A program made the translations under genes and the position numbers. The notes under the pieces are model-generated. The model was not told the DNA's origin. It saw only the letters and a program-made list of their open reading frames with translations, and searched no databases. Below are positions 1 through 7,873 of a stretch of DNA of 64,000 nucleotides, piece after piece (the stretch's first letter is position 1; the number at the start of each line of letters is the position of its first letter). Origin of the DNA: an uncultured Acidimicrobiaceae bacterium (lineage in GTDB: Bacteria > Actinomycetota > Acidimicrobiia > Spongiisociales > SHLN01); assembly GCA_947259275.1 (NCBI GenBank), contig CAMYMH010000002.1:1-64000 (forward strand), written 5' to 3'.

Positions 1-8
1 GGCCCACG

Positions 9-47
9 GCTCCCCTGCGGGGAGCTTGGGAGTTGCTTCACAACTCC
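9..47. repeat. Two adjacent short hairpin repeats
   Basis: Two perfect inverted repeats lie back to back: GCTCCCC/GGGGAGC with a three-base loop, then GGAGTTG/CAACTCC with a cttca loop. Almost the same second hairpin recurs near 54.9 kb, so this is a dispersed repeat type. The rest of bases 1-330 shows no convincing gene; the short ORFs there have no recognisable features. Confidence 0.6.
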
Positions 48-330
48 ATTCGTGGCGTGTTCCACGCGATTTCGAGTTCACACCTGGGTGGTGATCGGTG
101 CTGCTGAGGTGTGTCCCAGAACGGTGAAGGTGGGAAGCGGCACCACCCAGGAGCTCGGGTGAGTTGTGGGGCGACACCGTCAACGCCCCTTGTCGCATGG
201 AATCCGAGAACGTCCCGGGAGCCGTCCGGGTCAGCCCGGCGACACACCACCTACCAGCAGGCACCGGATACAGACCCGTGACCGCCCCGTCGAGAGCAGG
301 CCGCGATCATCACGGACGGTGATCAAGCGC

Positions 331-1146
331 TTAGTCGTCGTCCTCCTCGTGGTCGTCGTCTGAGTCATCCTCGTCGTCTGAGTCATCCTCGTCATCGCGG
401 TCGTCGTCTGAGTCATCCTCGTCGTGGTCGTCCTCGTCCTCGTCTTCGGTCTCGCGTTCGATCTCCACCTCGAGCTCACCGTCTTCTAGCTCGATCTCGA
501 CCTCGACTTCGAAGCCTTCCCCTTCGAGCTCGACTTCGATCTCCGTCGGCGAGACCTCGACTTCGCTCTCGGTCCAGCCGGGCTTCGGATCGATGGAGAC
601 CAGCGTCAGACCCGCGTCCGTCACCTCGATGGTGATGGATCCGGCTGCCCCGAGATCGATAACCTGGGTGCCGGTCTCCAAGGGCGACGTTGCCGCCTCG
701 CCAAGCATGGTGCTGGTCGTCGACGTCGGAGGCTCTCCAGTCAGAATCCTGGTCCGAACGCGCACCCGCACTTCGCCATCCTCGAGTTCGGCATTGAAAT
801 CGATCCGGACATCACTCGCCAGGAACTTGACTTCCACCTCCCGGCCGAAGGCCTGCTCGATCTCGAACTCCCAGCCATCGCGGGCGTTTACCGCCTCGAC
901 CGTGAGGACAGCGCCGCTGCGGGCAACGGTGACGGAGCCGGCATCGCCGGCCTCGAACACGGTGACGGTCGTCTCACTGCCCGGCGTCGAAGTCGGGGTG
1001 GTCCCCGGCGCCGATGTCGCCGTCGCCACCGATGTGCTGGTGGTGCTCGGACTGTCGCGGTCCGATCCAACGGCGGCAATTGCTCCGCCGGTGATCGCCA
1101 GCAGCCCCGCCACAACTGATGCGGCAGCAATACTGCGCTTCCACAT
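331..1146 (-). CDS. Secreted acidic protein with duplicated domain and poly-Asp/Glu tail
   Basis: Function not recognised. The 271-residue product begins with a clear Sec signal peptide (MWKRS followed by a hydrophobic stretch ending GGAIAA), then a Thr/Ser/Pro linker, then two related blocks. Each block has a G-AGS-T-V core followed by alternating Val/Glu strands (about residues 62-130 and 150-225). It ends in about 40 residues that are almost entirely Asp and Glu with scattered Ser/His. A good Shine-Dalgarno (aaggag) precedes the ATG. The tail is encoded by short tandem DNA repeats. The acidic tail could bind divalent cations or surface polymers, but that is inference from composition only. 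Confidence 0.8.
   Translation of the reverse strand: MWKRSIAAASVVAGLLAITGGAIAAVGSDRDSPSTTSTSVATATSAPGTTPTSTPGSETTVTVFEAGDAGSVTVARSGAVLTVEAVNARDGWEFEIEQAFGREVEVKFLASDVRIDFNAELEDGEVRVRVRTRILTGEPPTSTTSTMLGEAATSPLETGTQVIDLGAAGSITIEVTDAGLTLVSIDPKPGWTESEVEVSPTEIEVELEGEGFEVEVEIELEDGELEVEIERETEDEDEDDHDEDDSDDDRDDEDDSDDEDDSDDDHEEDDD
361..423. repeat. Tandem repeat encoding the acidic tail
   Basis: TGAGTCATCCTCGTC occurs three times (starts 361, 379, 409), separated by TCG-type codons. Read on the minus strand it gives DEDDSD-like repeats. The phase is kept at multiples of three, so unit-number changes would lengthen or shorten the acidic tail without breaking the frame. Confidence 0.7.
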
Positions 1147-1270
1147 GGTTCTTTCTCTCCTTGGTTGCGTTGGACAACCGTGCCATCCTGCCGGTTATGG
1201 TGTCCTCCGGGGCGGGTTAAACCCGGGTTAAGAATCCGGCGCGCCAAGAACGCGTGGGAGCGCGACGCCT

Positions 1271-1526
1271 TCACACCGCCGAGGCCACGACCCGGTGGGT
1301 GCTCTGAGGTGTGCCGCCCACAGCCACCCGGATCGGAAGCGGGCGCTCGGGCCGGGGTAGATACCCTGACCTTGGATGGGCGGCCGGAACTTGCCCGTCC
1401 AGGTGACGCGCTCGTTGTCGCCGATCTCGAGGAGAAGGTCGAGCTTCTCCGCAAAGAGCTCGTCGTAATCCTCGAGCGCGTACCCGAACAGCGGGAACGA
1501 CTCGATGTGGGAGCCGCCCCCGACGT
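1271..1526 (-). pseudogene. Fragment of a luciferase-like monooxygenase, frameshifted
   Basis: Reading the minus strand from about 1526 gives SFPLFGYALEDYDELFAEK and then VTWTGKFRPP, a conserved middle segment of large luciferase-like (LLM) flavin oxidoreductases. Near 1320 the match jumps one frame to PLPIRVAVGGTPQST, the next conserved block of the same family, before a stop at 1271. Neither the N-terminal barrel half nor the C-terminal third is present. This is a truncated relic with at least one frameshift. The ORF track hides it because the matching frames are short. The intact gene at 2003 is also an LLM protein but from a different, shorter subfamily. Confidence 0.75.
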
Positions 1527-1559
1527 GAAGTTCAGCTCGACCGGACGACAGAGTCGGTC

Positions 1560-1820
1560 GTGACCGGGCGTCCCTTCGCTGTTCGGTCCGAGGGCCTTGC
1601 TGCGATCAGAGCTGTGCAAGCCGACGACCCCGCCTCAGCAGCGACCGACAATCCCTACACGTTCCCGACAGTGGAGACCAGCAACGATACGGTGACCTGG
1701 GATTCCGAGTGGATCGGTGACGATGGCGGCCGGTTCTGCCAAGTTGGACACAGAGCGGTCATCGGGGACGGCAAGATTCTGACATGGACCTGGCCAACCG
1801 GCGGAGCCGACTGCCCATGA
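1560..1820 (+). pseudogene. Possible C-terminal remnant of an NTF2/SnoaL-like protein
   Basis: The 86-residue ORF contains SNDTVTWDSEWIGDDG followed by VIGDGKILTWTWP, which resembles the last beta-strands of SnoaL/NTF2-like folds. It has no Shine-Dalgarno and no N-terminal helical part. It starts where the LLM relic ends on the other strand, so I read it as another broken gene, although a short functional protein cannot be excluded. Confidence 0.4.
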
Positions 1821-2002
1821 GGTAGCCGCTACCGACCTAGGGCACCGACCTTCCCAACTAGGCCGCGACGACCTAGCTGCGACGACAGAGGACTGTTCTC
1901 CTTGGCCCGCACATATCGAAGCCTCTTTGTGTCAAGTGGTTACCTGTGGAACGGCTCGTGCGCAGAGTTGAAAACCGCCCTCACAGATGACACCATCAGC
2001 AC

Positions 2003-2860
2003 ATGAACCACGGCCTGTATCTGCCGAACTTTGGAGCGTTCGGAGACCCCGCCACCATGGTATCTCTGGCGGAGGACGCCGAGGCGAACGGCTGGGACGG
2101 TTTCTTCATCTGGGACCACATCGCCGGGTTCGACAACACGATGTGCGATCCGTGGGTGGCGCTCGGCGCGATCGCACAAGCCACGCAGCGTATCCGTATC
2201 GGCACCACCGTCACGCCGGTGCCACGGCGCCGCCCGCACAAGCTCGCGCGCGAGACGGTCACGATCGACCGCCTGTCCGGCGGGCGTCTCGTACTGGGTG
2301 TTGGCAGCGGCGAGGGTCCACCGGAGTACGGTCGGCTGGGCGAGCCCGCCGATCATCGCGTCCGAGGCGAGATGCTGGACGAGGCGCTCGAGGTGATCAC
2401 GCAGCTGTGGAGTGGTGAGCCCGTCGACCACGTCGGGACCCACTACCGCGTCGAGGGGGCGAGATTCAGGCCGACCCCGCTCCAGCAGCCGCGTATTCCC
2501 GTCTGGGTCGGCGGCGTCTGGCCCCATCGCAGACCCATGCGCCGCGCGGCCAAGTGGGACGGGGTCATTCCGCTCTTCGAGATCCCGGAGAACGCGAGCG
2601 ACCTCGAGCCCCTCAAGGCCTGCCTCGCCTACATCCAGGCGCACCGGTCGAGCGATGCGCCGTTCGACGTCGTCTACACCGGCACCACCCCGGGCAACGA
2701 TCAGGAGCGCACCCGGGAGATCGTGGAGCGCTACCGGGACGCCGGAGTGACGTGGTGGCTCGAATCCATCGCGCCCTATCGCTACGGCCAGGGCTTCGAC
2801 GAGCCTTGGGACCTGGAACGCCTGCGCGAGCGCGTCCTGCAGGGACCTCCGCGAGCCTGA
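2003..2860 (+). CDS. LLM class flavin-dependent oxidoreductase
   Basis: A 285-residue luciferase-like monooxygenase (TIM barrel) of the F420/FMN-dependent type. Features seen: N-terminal GLYLPNFGAFGDP strand, EANGWDGFFIWDHI, the conserved AQATQRIRIGT-TVTP segment, SGGRLVLGVGSGEG near residue 95, and VGGVWPHRRP near residue 168. The length is normal for the family. Substrate is unknown; in actinobacteria many of these proteins use F420. It stands alone, with no convincing operon partner and a weak ribosome-binding site. An FMN-dependent relative is possible. Confidence 0.85.
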   Translation: MNHGLYLPNFGAFGDPATMVSLAEDAEANGWDGFFIWDHIAGFDNTMCDPWVALGAIAQATQRIRIGTTVTPVPRRRPHKLARETVTIDRLSGGRLVLGVGSGEGPPEYGRLGEPADHRVRGEMLDEALEVITQLWSGEPVDHVGTHYRVEGARFRPTPLQQPRIPVWVGGVWPHRRPMRRAAKWDGVIPLFEIPENASDLEPLKACLAYIQAHRSSDAPFDVVYTGTTPGNDQERTREIVERYRDAGVTWWLESIAPYRYGQGFDEPWDLERLRERVLQGPPRA

Positions 2861-2967
2861 GCCGGCCTGCTGACGCCGGCTCGTGCTCGCTTGGTGATGG
2901 ACGGCCCGAGCTCGTCGAGACCTCATCGCTATTGCAGGATGTTCTGTGTGTCGGTGAGCAGCCCGGC

Positions 2968-3465
2968 CTATCGGGTCCAGTAGACGAGGAGTCGGATTAT
3001 GCGGTCCAAGAGAAGACGTAAGTACCCGATAGTGGGCGGAGTCGGATCGACCGCCGGTCCGTAGTCGTCGGCAGCCTGGCGAAGCTCGTCGGGGGTGAAC
3101 CATGGCCCGCATATGTGCATTTGACCGTCGGTGATGACACCGTTTTCGACGACGATGGCGATTTCCTGGCCGACCTCGTAGTTGGGACCCCACGGATCAA
3201 AATACGGGACGCGGTACTCGAGGACGGAAGTGGTGCGTCCACTCAGGTGCTCAGTAACCCGTACCTGGAGAAGCAGTCCAGGTGCGTATTCATCACCCTC
3301 GACCTCCTTGACCGACTCGAGGAAGCCGATCATGGACGCGTCGGCGGCAGGCAGGCGGGTCGACCAGTCCACGGGCTCCGGCTCGGCGCAGCTGAGGCCA
3401 GCGGCCGGTGGTGCTGTGAGCCCAACCAGTCCTAAGGTCGCGATAATCATCACTAACCGCTTCAT
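2968..3465 (-). CDS. Small secreted protein, possibly TIMP/NTR-like
   Basis: The ORF track begins at 3591, but the signal peptide MKRLVMIIATLGLVGLTAPP places the start at 3465, giving 165 residues. The mature protein begins with LSCAEP and has a second Cys in HICGPWF, a spacing seen in small TIMP/NTR-like OB-fold domains that start directly with Cys after signal cleavage. The C-terminus (IGYLRLLLDRIIRLLVYW) is hydrophobic with arginines and may be amphipathic or membrane-associated. No function can be assigned. It is isolated, convergent with the upstream LLM gene. Confidence 0.65.
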   Translation of the reverse strand: MKRLVMIIATLGLVGLTAPPAAGLSCAEPEPVDWSTRLPAADASMIGFLESVKEVEGDEYAPGLLLQVRVTEHLSGRTTSVLEYRVPYFDPWGPNYEVGQEIAIVVENGVITDGQMHICGPWFTPDELRQAADDYGPAVDPTPPTIGYLRLLLDRIIRLLVYWTR

Positions 3466-3643
3466 GAATCTCTGACGGTTTAAGAGCCTCCCAGGTTCCC
3501 CGGTCGCCTCAAGTCTTGGCCGGCTCGAACTCAAGCCGATGAACCATCCAGACTCTGCTCCGACGAGAGGTCCCTCCCCTTTCACCCGCACATCGCGGCA
3601 CCCATATAGCGGTCTTCTCGAGGCGCAGGTCGAGCCTCATCGG

Positions 3644-3769
3644 CTATTCCCGCCGGAAGACGAGCTCCTTCGATGGGTCGGCATCCATTTCACGCGCAAG
3701 CCGGTGTCCGGCGTACACCGCCCTCGCCATCATGGCCGGGGCATCGCAGTCGCCGATTCGTTGAATGCC
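3644..3769 (-). pseudogene. C-terminal stub of a trimethylamine-dehydrogenase-like flavoenzyme
   Basis: On the minus strand, just after the stop of the SnoaL-like gene, the frame reads GIQRIGDCDAPAMMARAVYA and GHRLAREMD to a stop at 3644. This is the terminal NAD/FAD-domain signature (IGDC-AP--I--AVY-GH--ARE) of the old-yellow-enzyme/4Fe-4S flavoprotein family that includes trimethylamine dehydrogenase and 2,4-dienoyl-CoA reductase. Only about 42 residues remain, with no start codon context. It is a deletion relic. Confidence 0.65.
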
Positions 3770-3771
3770 GC

Positions 3772-4155
3772 CTAAGTGTGCGACCAGTGGGCGTGGACCA
3801 TCTTCCAGCCGCGCTTGGTGCGCCGGTGGATCTCGGTTGTGTTCCAGCGGCTGGTGACCGTGTTGTCCGATTGGTCGTACGTTTCCAGGTTGAGCGTGAA
3901 AACGGCCGTCTTCCCGTAGACGTCGACGTCGGGGTTGAGGATCTCGTAGCGAAACGGGGGGATCTGACCGGCGAATGCTGCGAAGTGCTTCTGGATGGCG
4001 TCGTCCTCGATCTTGCCTGCCGAGTTGGGATCGAAGTAGGTGGCGTCGTCCGCAAACAACTCCGCGTATCGCGTCGGGTTGCTTTCGCCGAAATACGTAT
4101 CCATCGCGGTCCGCTCGCGGGTCAACAACTCCTCGAGGACCAATGAGTCTTTCAT
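3772..4155 (-). CDS. SnoaL/DUF4440-like NTF2-fold protein
   Basis: A 127-residue protein with the NTF2-like layout: N-terminal helices (LEELLTRERTAMDTYF), YAELFADDATYFDP strand, IQKHFAAF, and C-terminal strands ending TEIHRRTKRGWKMVHAHWS. It resembles SnoaL-like/DUF4440 proteins, which include polyketide cyclases, isomerases and many of unknown role. A strong Shine-Dalgarno (gaggagg) precedes the ATG. There are no operon partners; a flavoenzyme stub lies immediately downstream. Confidence 0.8.
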   Translation of the reverse strand: MKDSLVLEELLTRERTAMDTYFGESNPTRYAELFADDATYFDPNSAGKIEDDAIQKHFAAFAGQIPPFRYEILNPDVDVYGKTAVFTLNLETYDQSDNTVTSRWNTTEIHRRTKRGWKMVHAHWSHT

Positions 4156-4272
4156 GTCGTTCGCCTCCTCGCTTGGGCTCGAGTCAAGTCAAACGGTTTG
4201 GGGCGCATTCAGGCAGGGCCATGTGGCCCTTGTGGGATCTCCAACCCTGATCTGAGTTCTAGGGTGGTGCCG

Positions 4273-4929
4273 ATGCTTTCCCAGCGCGTGCTCGTGATCG
4301 GAGCCAGTCGCGGAATCGGAGCCGAACTGGTTCGTCAATATCTGGCCGCCGGCAGCCAGGTGCACGCAACCGTGCGAGATGTATCCGAGCCGGGGGAACT
4401 ATCCGGTCTCTACGGCGATCTGACGCGGCACCGGCTCGACGTGCGGGATCTACACCAAACCGCCGAGCTGGCGGCCGAGCTGGCCGGCTGCGACATCGGT
4501 GTCGCCATCCACAACGCCGGCATCTACCGCGGCTTCCCGAGGGATGAGATCATGGAAGTCAACGCGGCGGCGCCGATTCGGGTGGTCGAGGCCCTGCTCG
4601 ATGCCGGTGCGCTCTCATCCGGCGCGGCCGTGGCCATCATGACCTCCCAGATGGGAGCCCGCCGGGGCCGTACCGACACCCTCGGCGACTATGGGGACTC
4701 GAAGGCGGCGCTCAACGACGAATTCCGCCGCCGCGCCGTGGACTGGGGACGGCGCGGGGTCATTGCCGTCGTGGTACATCCCGGCTGGGTGCGGACCGAT
4801 ATGGGCGGCACATCCGCGACCCTCAGCGTTGAGGAGAGCGCAACCGGGATCCGTCGGGTTGTCGACAGCCTGACCCAGGAGCAACACGGCCGTTTCTTGA
4901 CCTGGGATGGGCGTGAACACCCGTGGTGA
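4273..4929 (+). CDS. Short-chain dehydrogenase/reductase
   Basis: A 218-residue SDR. The Rossmann glycine motif GASRGIG sits at the N-terminus, NAG appears in IHNAGIYRG, and the catalytic Tyr-Lys pair appears as YGDSKAA, with Ser in MTSQMG about 20 residues earlier. HPGWVRTDMGG follows. The ORF-track start at 4198 adds 25 unlikely residues; ATG 4273 begins right before the first beta-strand (MLSQRVLVIGAS). The gene overlaps the next ORF frame slightly and is probably cotranscribed with the methyltransferase. Substrate unknown. Confidence 0.85.
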   Translation: MLSQRVLVIGASRGIGAELVRQYLAAGSQVHATVRDVSEPGELSGLYGDLTRHRLDVRDLHQTAELAAELAGCDIGVAIHNAGIYRGFPRDEIMEVNAAAPIRVVEALLDAGALSSGAAVAIMTSQMGARRGRTDTLGDYGDSKAALNDEFRRRAVDWGRRGVIAVVVHPGWVRTDMGGTSATLSVEESATGIRRVVDSLTQEQHGRFLTWDGREHPW

Positions 4930-4954
4930 AGTGCCACCATCAGGCGATGGAGAC

Positions 4955-5548
4955 GTGTTGAGCAGGGCTGAACAGGCCGCGTGGGACGCTCGCTATGAAA
5001 GTGGCGAGTATCGGCCCCGGCCCGCCGCCGGGCCGTTCCTGGAGGCCTGGATCAATCGTCTGCCGGCCGGGCGGGCGCTTGACGTCGCCTGCGGGGCCGG
5101 GCGCCATGCCTTCCGACTTGCCGAGGCCGGCCATCGGGTGGACGCCATCGACGTCTCCCGGGTGGCGATTGGGATGGCACAGGTGGAAGCGGAGCGCCGT
5201 CGCCTCGATATCAACTGGCGGGTCGCCGACCTCGACGACCATGAGCTCCCGGACGCTGCCTATGCGGTGATCACCGTGATCCGATACGTGAACCGCCGGT
5301 TGTGGCCCCGCCTGGTCGAGGCGCTGGCCCCGGAGGGTTGGCTGCTGGTGGAGCATCATCTGAAGACCAGCGCCGATGTCGATGGGCCGTCATCGCCGGA
5401 ATTCCGACTCGATCCCCAGGAGCTCCTGAAGGCGTTCGCGTCCCTGCGGATCATCTTCTATGAAGAGGCCTTGATCCCCGCAGACGACCAGGGCCGCCGC
5501 TACGCGGTGGCTCGCCTGGTGGCTTCGAAAGGCGCCGTCGGCTGGTAG
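4955..5548 (+). CDS. Class I SAM-dependent methyltransferase
   Basis: A 197-residue class I methyltransferase with SAM motif I as ALDVACGAGRHAFRLA, motif II acid in VDAIDVS, and the W-Y-SGEYRPRP N-terminal segment typical of TehB/UbiE-like small methyltransferases. The track starts at ATG 4907, inside the SDR gene, but GTG 4955 has a better ribosome-binding site (gatggaga) and avoids the overlap. Substrate cannot be deduced. It ends one base before the convergent permease gene. Confidence 0.8.
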   Translation: MLSRAEQAAWDARYESGEYRPRPAAGPFLEAWINRLPAGRALDVACGAGRHAFRLAEAGHRVDAIDVSRVAIGMAQVEAERRRLDINWRVADLDDHELPDAAYAVITVIRYVNRRLWPRLVEALAPEGWLLVEHHLKTSADVDGPSSPEFRLDPQELLKAFASLRIIFYEEALIPADDQGRRYAVARLVASKGAVGW

Positions 5549-6430
5549 CTAGTGGTTGGCGGCAGCGGTCGCTTCGACCGACGACCGGCGGAGGCGCTCG
5601 AGCGCCGACTGGGCCGTCAGCACCAGGAAGAACAAGACGATCGGCACCACCGCCATGGTGGCCGAGCCCGATGTGTCGGCATGAAAGCTGATGACCAGCC
5701 CCGCCACCACCGAGAACACGCCGATGAGGGCGGCGGTGGCCATCATCCACGGAACCCGGCGTACCAGGAGGGCAGCCGTCGCCGGTGGGCCAACCAGCAT
5801 TCCGAAGACGAGCAAGGTACCGACGGTCTGGAAGGATCCAACGATGGTCAACGTGATCAGGCCCAGCATGACCCCGTGGGCGAGTCGCGGGCGCAGCCCG
5901 AGCATCTGCGCCTTCTGCTCGTTGAAAGAGAGCACGAGGAACGGACGGTACAGCAGGATGGACACCACCAGGGTGACGGCGGCCACCACCGCCAGAACCG
6001 TCACGTCGCCCGACGTGACACCGAGGGCGTCTCCGAAGAGAATCCCGGTCAGGCTCCCGCTGTAGGACGCGGTCCGAGAGATGAGAATCACTCCCAGGCC
6101 AAGCATTCCCACGAACAACAGGCCGATGCCGGTGTCCTCGGAGAAGGTGGTTTGCCGGTGCACGAGGTTGATGCCGAGAATCATCACCGCGGCGGCGATG
6201 CCCGCCCCGAGCAGCACGTTGAAATCGAGCAGGACCGCCAGGGCAATGCCGGGAATGACGCCGTGGACCAGGGCATCGCCCAGGAAGGTCATCCCGCGTA
6301 TGACTACCCAGGTGCCGACGAGGGCAAGGGCGATGGCGGCGAGCGAGCCACCAACCAGGGCGCGTTGCTGGAAGGCCAGCTCGAAGGGTGCGGTCAACCA
6401 GTCCATGACACCACGACGGTAGCCGGGCAT
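5549..6430 (-). CDS. Metal ABC transporter permease (ZnuB/TroC family)
   Basis: A 293-residue ABC-3 family permease with about eight membrane helices. Diagnostic segments are VIRGMTFLGDALVHGVIPG near residue 45 and VGTLLVFGMLVGPPATA near residue 215, conserved in Mn/Zn/Fe chelate permeases. It lies seven bases after the substrate-binding protein gene, on the same strand. With the ATPase on the other side of the Zur-like regulator it makes a complete uptake system, probably for zinc given the operator. A second start at codon 9 (6406) is possible. Confidence 0.88.
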   Translation of the reverse strand: MPGYRRGVMDWLTAPFELAFQQRALVGGSLAAIALALVGTWVVIRGMTFLGDALVHGVIPGIALAVLLDFNVLLGAGIAAAVMILGINLVHRQTTFSEDTGIGLLFVGMLGLGVILISRTASYSGSLTGILFGDALGVTSGDVTVLAVVAAVTLVVSILLYRPFLVLSFNEQKAQMLGLRPRLAHGVMLGLITLTIVGSFQTVGTLLVFGMLVGPPATAALLVRRVPWMMATAALIGVFSVVAGLVISFHADTSGSATMAVVPIVLFFLVLTAQSALERLRRSSVEATAAANH

Positions 6431-6437
6431 GGGGCGC

Positions 6438-7364
6438 TCATGTGAGGGCCTTCACGATGCGCTCGGCGTTCGTCAAGAGCATGCTGATGAGGGTGTCGGC
6501 GCCCGATCCGGGCTCACTGAGCGATCCGGTGTAGAGATCGACGACTTCGACTTCTGTTCCCAGCTCCTCGGCCACGGCCTCGGCCAGCGCCGACGGATTA
6601 GTAGTCTCGGCGAATATGGCCGGTACGCCCTCCCTTTCGATAACACCGACCAGGGCGGCCAACTCGGAGGAGCTGGGCTCGGCGAGGGTCGAGCCTCCCG
6701 GGATTACGGTTCCGGCAATCTCGAACCCGTAGCGGGCGGCGAAGTACCCGAGCGAGTCGTGATTGGTCACGAGTTTGCGCCGCGGAGCCGGGACGACCGA
6801 GAGCATGGCTTCGATCTGTCGGTCGGTGGAGACCAGTTCGACCGAATACGACTCGGCCCTGGCCAGCCACTCCGATCCACCGCTGATGGCAGTCAGCTCG
6901 GTGGCAATGATCCGGGCGGCCTGGGCCATTCGGAGTGGATCGAGCCAGACGTGCGGGTCGCCCTCGCGCCGCTCATCCTCCGGCTGGCCGGACAAGGGGA
7001 GCGGGTCGAGTAGCGGGGCGAGTTCGAGGATGTTGGCGCCGTCGCCGGTCAGGCTGTCGAGGACGTCTTGCAGCCCTTCTTCGAGCATCAGGCCGTTGGC
7101 GATGACGAGATCGGCCTGCTGGATGGCGGCAACTTGCTGGGAGGAGGCCTGATAGTCGTGGGGGTCGGCTCCGAGGGGGATCAGTACCTCGACGGTGGCT
7201 CCATCGCCAACCACGTTGCGAGCTACATCGCCGAGGATCGTGGTCGTCGCCACCACTTCCAAGCCGTTGGCACTCGACCGGGAGGTGCCGCAGCCGGCCA
7301 TCCCGGTGGCCAGGACAGACAGAACCAGCCACACGGGCAGCCGGCGGCGGAGGCGCGACCTCAC
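6438..7364 (-). CDS. Metal ABC transporter substrate-binding lipoprotein (ZnuA/TroA family)
   Basis: A 308-residue cluster A-I binding protein with a lipobox (ATGMAGCG) and the expected metal ligands: His in PLGADPHDYQ, His in EGDPHVWLDP, His in VTNHDSLGYF, and a C-terminal acidic ligand in VDLY. The usual His-rich loop of proteobacterial ZnuA is replaced by a short acidic segment (QPEDERRE), so zinc versus manganese is not settled by this protein alone. It starts with GTG, preceded by gagagga. It is transcribed divergently from the regulator across a short region with a Zur-like box. Confidence 0.88.
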   Translation of the reverse strand: MRSRLRRRLPVWLVLSVLATGMAGCGTSRSSANGLEVVATTTILGDVARNVVGDGATVEVLIPLGADPHDYQASSQQVAAIQQADLVIANGLMLEEGLQDVLDSLTGDGANILELAPLLDPLPLSGQPEDERREGDPHVWLDPLRMAQAARIIATELTAISGGSEWLARAESYSVELVSTDRQIEAMLSVVPAPRRKLVTNHDSLGYFAARYGFEIAGTVIPGGSTLAEPSSSELAALVGVIEREGVPAIFAETTNPSALAEAVAEELGTEVEVVDLYTGSLSEPGSGADTLISMLLTNAERIVKALT

Positions 7365-7388
7365 TGTCTGCTCCTCTCAGTAGCTATC

Positions 7389-7408
7389 GATAATGAGAAT
7401 CGTTATTA
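7389..7408. promoter_or_regulatory. Zur/Fur-type operator between divergent promoters
   Basis: GATAATGAGAATCGTTATTA is a near-palindrome resembling both the Fur box and the actinobacterial Zur box (ATGA-AATCATT-TCAT). It lies midway between the divergent binding-protein and regulator genes, so one dimer pair could repress both arms. The surrounding AT-rich stretch is unusual for this GC-rich window and likely contains both promoters. Confidence 0.75.
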
Positions 7409-7432
7409 TAATCCTCATAAGGACCAGGAGCC

Positions 7433-7873
7433 ATGACAACGTCGAGCGTCGACCGCGAAGTGCAGAAACGGCTGGGTGAGCATGCGATCCGCTATACCAC
7501 CGGCCGTCGCGCCGTGGTCGCCGCCCTGGCAGGCTCGGATGGTCCGAAGTCGGCTTCCGAGCTCCATGGGGAGATCGGGTCCCGGGTGCCGCTCTCTTCG
7601 CTGTACCGATCGCTCACCATCCTGGAGGAGGCCGGAGTGGTGATTCCGCACTATGGAGCCAAGGGCCTGACTCGCTACGAGCTGGCCGAGTGGCTGACCG
7701 GGCATCACCACCACCTGGTGTGTCTCGACTGCGGAGCAGTGGAAGATGTCGAGATCCCCGGAGCTCAGGAGACGCAGGTGCGCGACCTCGTCGACTCCAT
7801 CTCGGCGATTGCCTCCTTCACGCCCATCAACCATGACCTCGAGGTGGAGGGTCGATGCGCGAGGTGCGCATGA
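7433..7873 (+). CDS. zur: Fur-family metalloregulator, Zur-like
   Basis: A 146-residue Fur-superfamily repressor. An N-terminal winged helix includes SSLYRSLTILEEAGVV (recognition region). The dimerisation domain has the histidine run GHHHHLVCLDCG (regulatory and structural metal ligands) and a second CxxC at the C-terminus (GRCARCA) for the structural zinc. The operator upstream fits Zur better than Fur, and the flanking transporter genes support zinc. Its stop overlaps the ATPase start by ATGA, so the two are translationally coupled. Mur or Fur specificity is an alternative. Confidence 0.85.
   Translation: MTTSSVDREVQKRLGEHAIRYTTGRRAVVAALAGSDGPKSASELHGEIGSRVPLSSLYRSLTILEEAGVVIPHYGAKGLTRYELAEWLTGHHHHLVCLDCGAVEDVEIPGAQETQVRDLVDSISAIASFTPINHDLEVEGRCARCA

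Noticed and set aside
361-423. CRISPR-like repeats
   Set aside because: The short repeats are in frame within a coding region and have no variable spacers of constant length; no other array was seen in the window.
1820-2002. tRNA or small RNA between the NTF2-like relic and the LLM gene
   Set aside because: Some short inverted repeats occur, but no cloverleaf or conserved T-loop (GGTTCRA) could be traced.
5552-6445. 297-residue plus-strand ORF opposite the metal permease
   Set aside because: Antisense shadow rich in His/Gln/Arg; the minus strand encodes a clear membrane permease.
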